Shown here piece after piece: positions 6,754 to 7,638 of a stretch of DNA of 7,638 bases (its first letter is position 1; each line of letters begins with the position of its first letter). Below the pieces are notes generated by a model, which was not told the origin of the DNA, ran no database searches, and saw only the letters and a list, made by a program, of their open reading frames with translations. Both the position numbers and the translations under genes were made by a program. This DNA comes from Gemmatimonadota bacterium (GTDB lineage: Bacteria; Gemmatimonadota; Gemmatimonadetes; Gemmatimonadales; GWC2-71-9): positions 1-7,638 of the forward strand of contig QHUF01000187.1 in NCBI GenBank assembly GCA_003221075.1, in the 5' to 3' direction.

Positions 6754-7512
6754 CTACATGGACTGGACGCCAAGCTGCAGCACGTCATCCACTTCCTGCG
6801 TCTCGCTCGTGTAGAACGGCTCGCCATACCGGCGGCGGATCAGCGATCCGTAGTGCGCTGCTTGAACGCGGATCAACTCGTACAGATCCTGCCCGGTTGG
6901 ATGGATCTCCCCGGCCGCTTTGGCGCCGGTGAACTGCGACGCATAGCAGCGGATTGCCTCCATCTTCGTTTCGAACAGCTCCGAAATATCCACGACGAAC
7001 GTCGGCTTCACGGGGTCCTCTCGGTAGGCGAGCGCATACAGCACCTTGAACGGACGATACGCCTCGCCCCCTTTTCCGGGTTCGTACTTGGCGAGTCCGG
7101 CCAGATAGCACGCATCACGCGCCAGCTCGGACGAGATTCGATGATCGGGGTGTCGACCGATAGGGAAGGGCAGAATCACGACTTTCGGTTTCGTTCGACG
7201 AATCAACTCGACGATTTGTTTCCTCGACGTCTCATCATTCGTTAGATGGGCATCGCGCATTCCGGCATTGAGCCGCACGGCCACCCCCAACGTCTTCGCG
7301 GCACGCTCGGCCTCCGCGGCGCGCGTGGCGGCATCACCGCGCGTTCCCATTTCGCCCTGCGTGAGATCAAGAATCCCCACGCGATGACCGGCCTTTACAG
7401 CCTTGGCGAGCGTGCCGCCGCAGGTGAGCTCCACGTCATCGCGGTGCGCGGCAATCGCCAACAGGTCGACCGTTTGACCGTCGGGCCGTCCGGCCGTCGG
7501 ACCGTCATTCAT
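6754..7512 (-). CDS. bshB1: PIG-L/LmbE family deacetylase, BshB1-like (bacillithiol biosynthesis)
   Basis: The 252-residue product is a zinc-dependent N-deacetylase of the PIG-L fold. BshB1 enzymes remove acetyl from GlcNAc-malate before BshC adds cysteine to make bacillithiol. Zinc motif one is AHRDDVE (residues 22-28; canonical AHPDDxE with Arg for Pro), and motif two is RHPDHR with His121, Asp123 and His124. Other family landmarks are CGGTLAKAVKAGHRVGILDLT (31-51), GEMGTRGD (53-60) and the C-terminal GEPFYTSE. The frame is open upstream to 7605, but ATG at 7512 overlaps the permease stop by eight bases and has GGAGG nine bases upstream. Residues 3-14 (DGPTAGRPDGQT) derive from an octamer repeat and extend the N-terminus beyond the family fold, which begins at VDLLAIAAH. 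The bshA and bshC genes are not in view, so the substrate is inferred. Confidence 0.85.
   Translation of the reverse strand: MNDGPTAGRPDGQTVDLLAIAAHRDDVELTCGGTLAKAVKAGHRVGILDLTQGEMGTRGDAATRAAEAERAAKTLGVAVRLNAGMRDAHLTNDETSRKQIVELIRRTKPKVVILPFPIGRHPDHRISSELARDACYLAGLAKYEPGKGGEAYRPFKVLYALAYREDPVKPTFVVDISELFETKMEAIRCYASQFTGAKAAGEIHPTGQDLYELIRVQAAHYGSLIRRRYGEPFYTSETQEVDDVLQLGVQSM
7467..7506 (-). repeat. Five-copy octamer array inside the start of the BshB1-like gene (site B)
   Basis: Read on the coding strand from 7506 down, the units are GACGGTCC, GACGGCCG, GACGGCCC, GACGGTCA and AACGGTCG. The consensus GACGGTCG is a rotation of the unit at the mnmA start. Over a 36-base alignment of the two arrays 29 bases are identical, with the same reading phase. 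The array begins at codon three and is translated as DGPTAGRPDGQTV. Confidence 0.85.
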
Positions 7513-7638
7513 ACCGCAGTGCCTCCACTGGGTCGAGTTTCGCCGCTCGCGCTGCCGGCGCGATCCCGAACACCAGGCCGACCAGGATCGAGGCGACGGT
7601 GGCAATCGCCGCGGGCACGAGGGGAATCGTCGTGTTGA
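7505..7638 (-). CDS. FtsX/MacB-type ABC transporter permease, C-terminal end (5' part outside window)
   Basis: The last 43 residues of a minus-strand gene enter from the right edge and end at TGA (7507-7505). They contain a final membrane segment (about residues 7-27, AAIATVASILVGLVFGIAPA) followed by ARAAKLDPVEALRYE. That ending, the PA.RAA.LDP.EALR.E signature, is typical of MacB/FtsX-family permeases (PF02687), which move lipoproteins, peptides or drugs across or out of the inner membrane with a partner ATPase. Substrate cannot be told from this piece. Its stop overlaps the start of the BshB1-like gene by eight bases (ATGAATGA), so the genes are translationally coupled. Confidence 0.88.
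   Translation of the reverse strand, partial: NTTIPLVPAAIATVASILVGLVFGIAPAARAAKLDPVEALRYE

Noticed and set aside
5718..6932. A 404-residue plus-strand frame opposite the desulfurase
   Set aside because: It is antisense to a gene with every catalytic motif intact, and its composition is that of a high-GC shadow.
5518..7506. Octamer arrays as a CRISPR or origin-type iteron array
   Set aside because: The units are 8 bases with no spacers, only five copies each, and they lie inside coding sequence at two gene starts. No cas genes or replication gene is near.

Overview
The window is GC-rich, densely coded bacterial DNA carrying chromosomal housekeeping and envelope genes. I see no phage, plasmid, IS or CRISPR hallmark. 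The gene styles suggest Gemmatimonadota or a close relative: small lipoproteins with Asp/Ser/Arg-rich tails, a Tat-exported class V aminotransferase, a BshB1-like deacetylase with an AHRDD motif, and a desulfurase next to mnmA. That placement is inference from remembered family features, not from a search.

Left part, positions 1-1104, minus strand: three tightly spaced envelope genes. In transcription order they are a 79-residue lipoprotein, a 157-residue lipoprotein coupled to it by a TAATG overlap, and a four-helix PF04020-type membrane protein that runs off the left edge. A 60-base divergent gap separates them from a plus-strand lipoprotein of the metal-dependent cyclase family (1165-1953). 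The cyclase converges on a minus-strand Tat-exported class V aminotransferase (1950-3148), and both stop codons lie in one CTAG. The aminotransferase is broken: it changes frame near 2852-2855, and about 35 residues expected there, including the cofactor phosphate-binding motif, are missing.

Middle, 3191-4369, minus strand: a 371-residue lipoprotein of unknown function with a strong ribosome binding site and a good intrinsic terminator 20 bases after its stop.

Right part, 4459-7638, minus strand: a coupled operon. It holds the end of an FtsX/MacB-type permease, a BshB1-like PIG-L deacetylase, a cysteine desulfurase and the tRNA 2-thiouridylase MnmA. Two of the three junctions overlap (8 and 4 bases) and the third gap is 19 bases. 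The desulfurase can supply persulfide sulfur to MnmA for s2U34 in tRNA; the deacetylase probably serves a low-molecular-weight thiol pathway.

The most unusual signal is a pair of 40-base arrays, each of five degenerate octamers (consensus GACGGTCG on the coding strand). They sit directly after the start codons of mnmA and of the deacetylase gene and are translated as N-terminal DG-rich tails that those families normally lack. They match better as DNA than as protein, so they look like a short dispersed repeat tolerated in frame, not a conserved domain.
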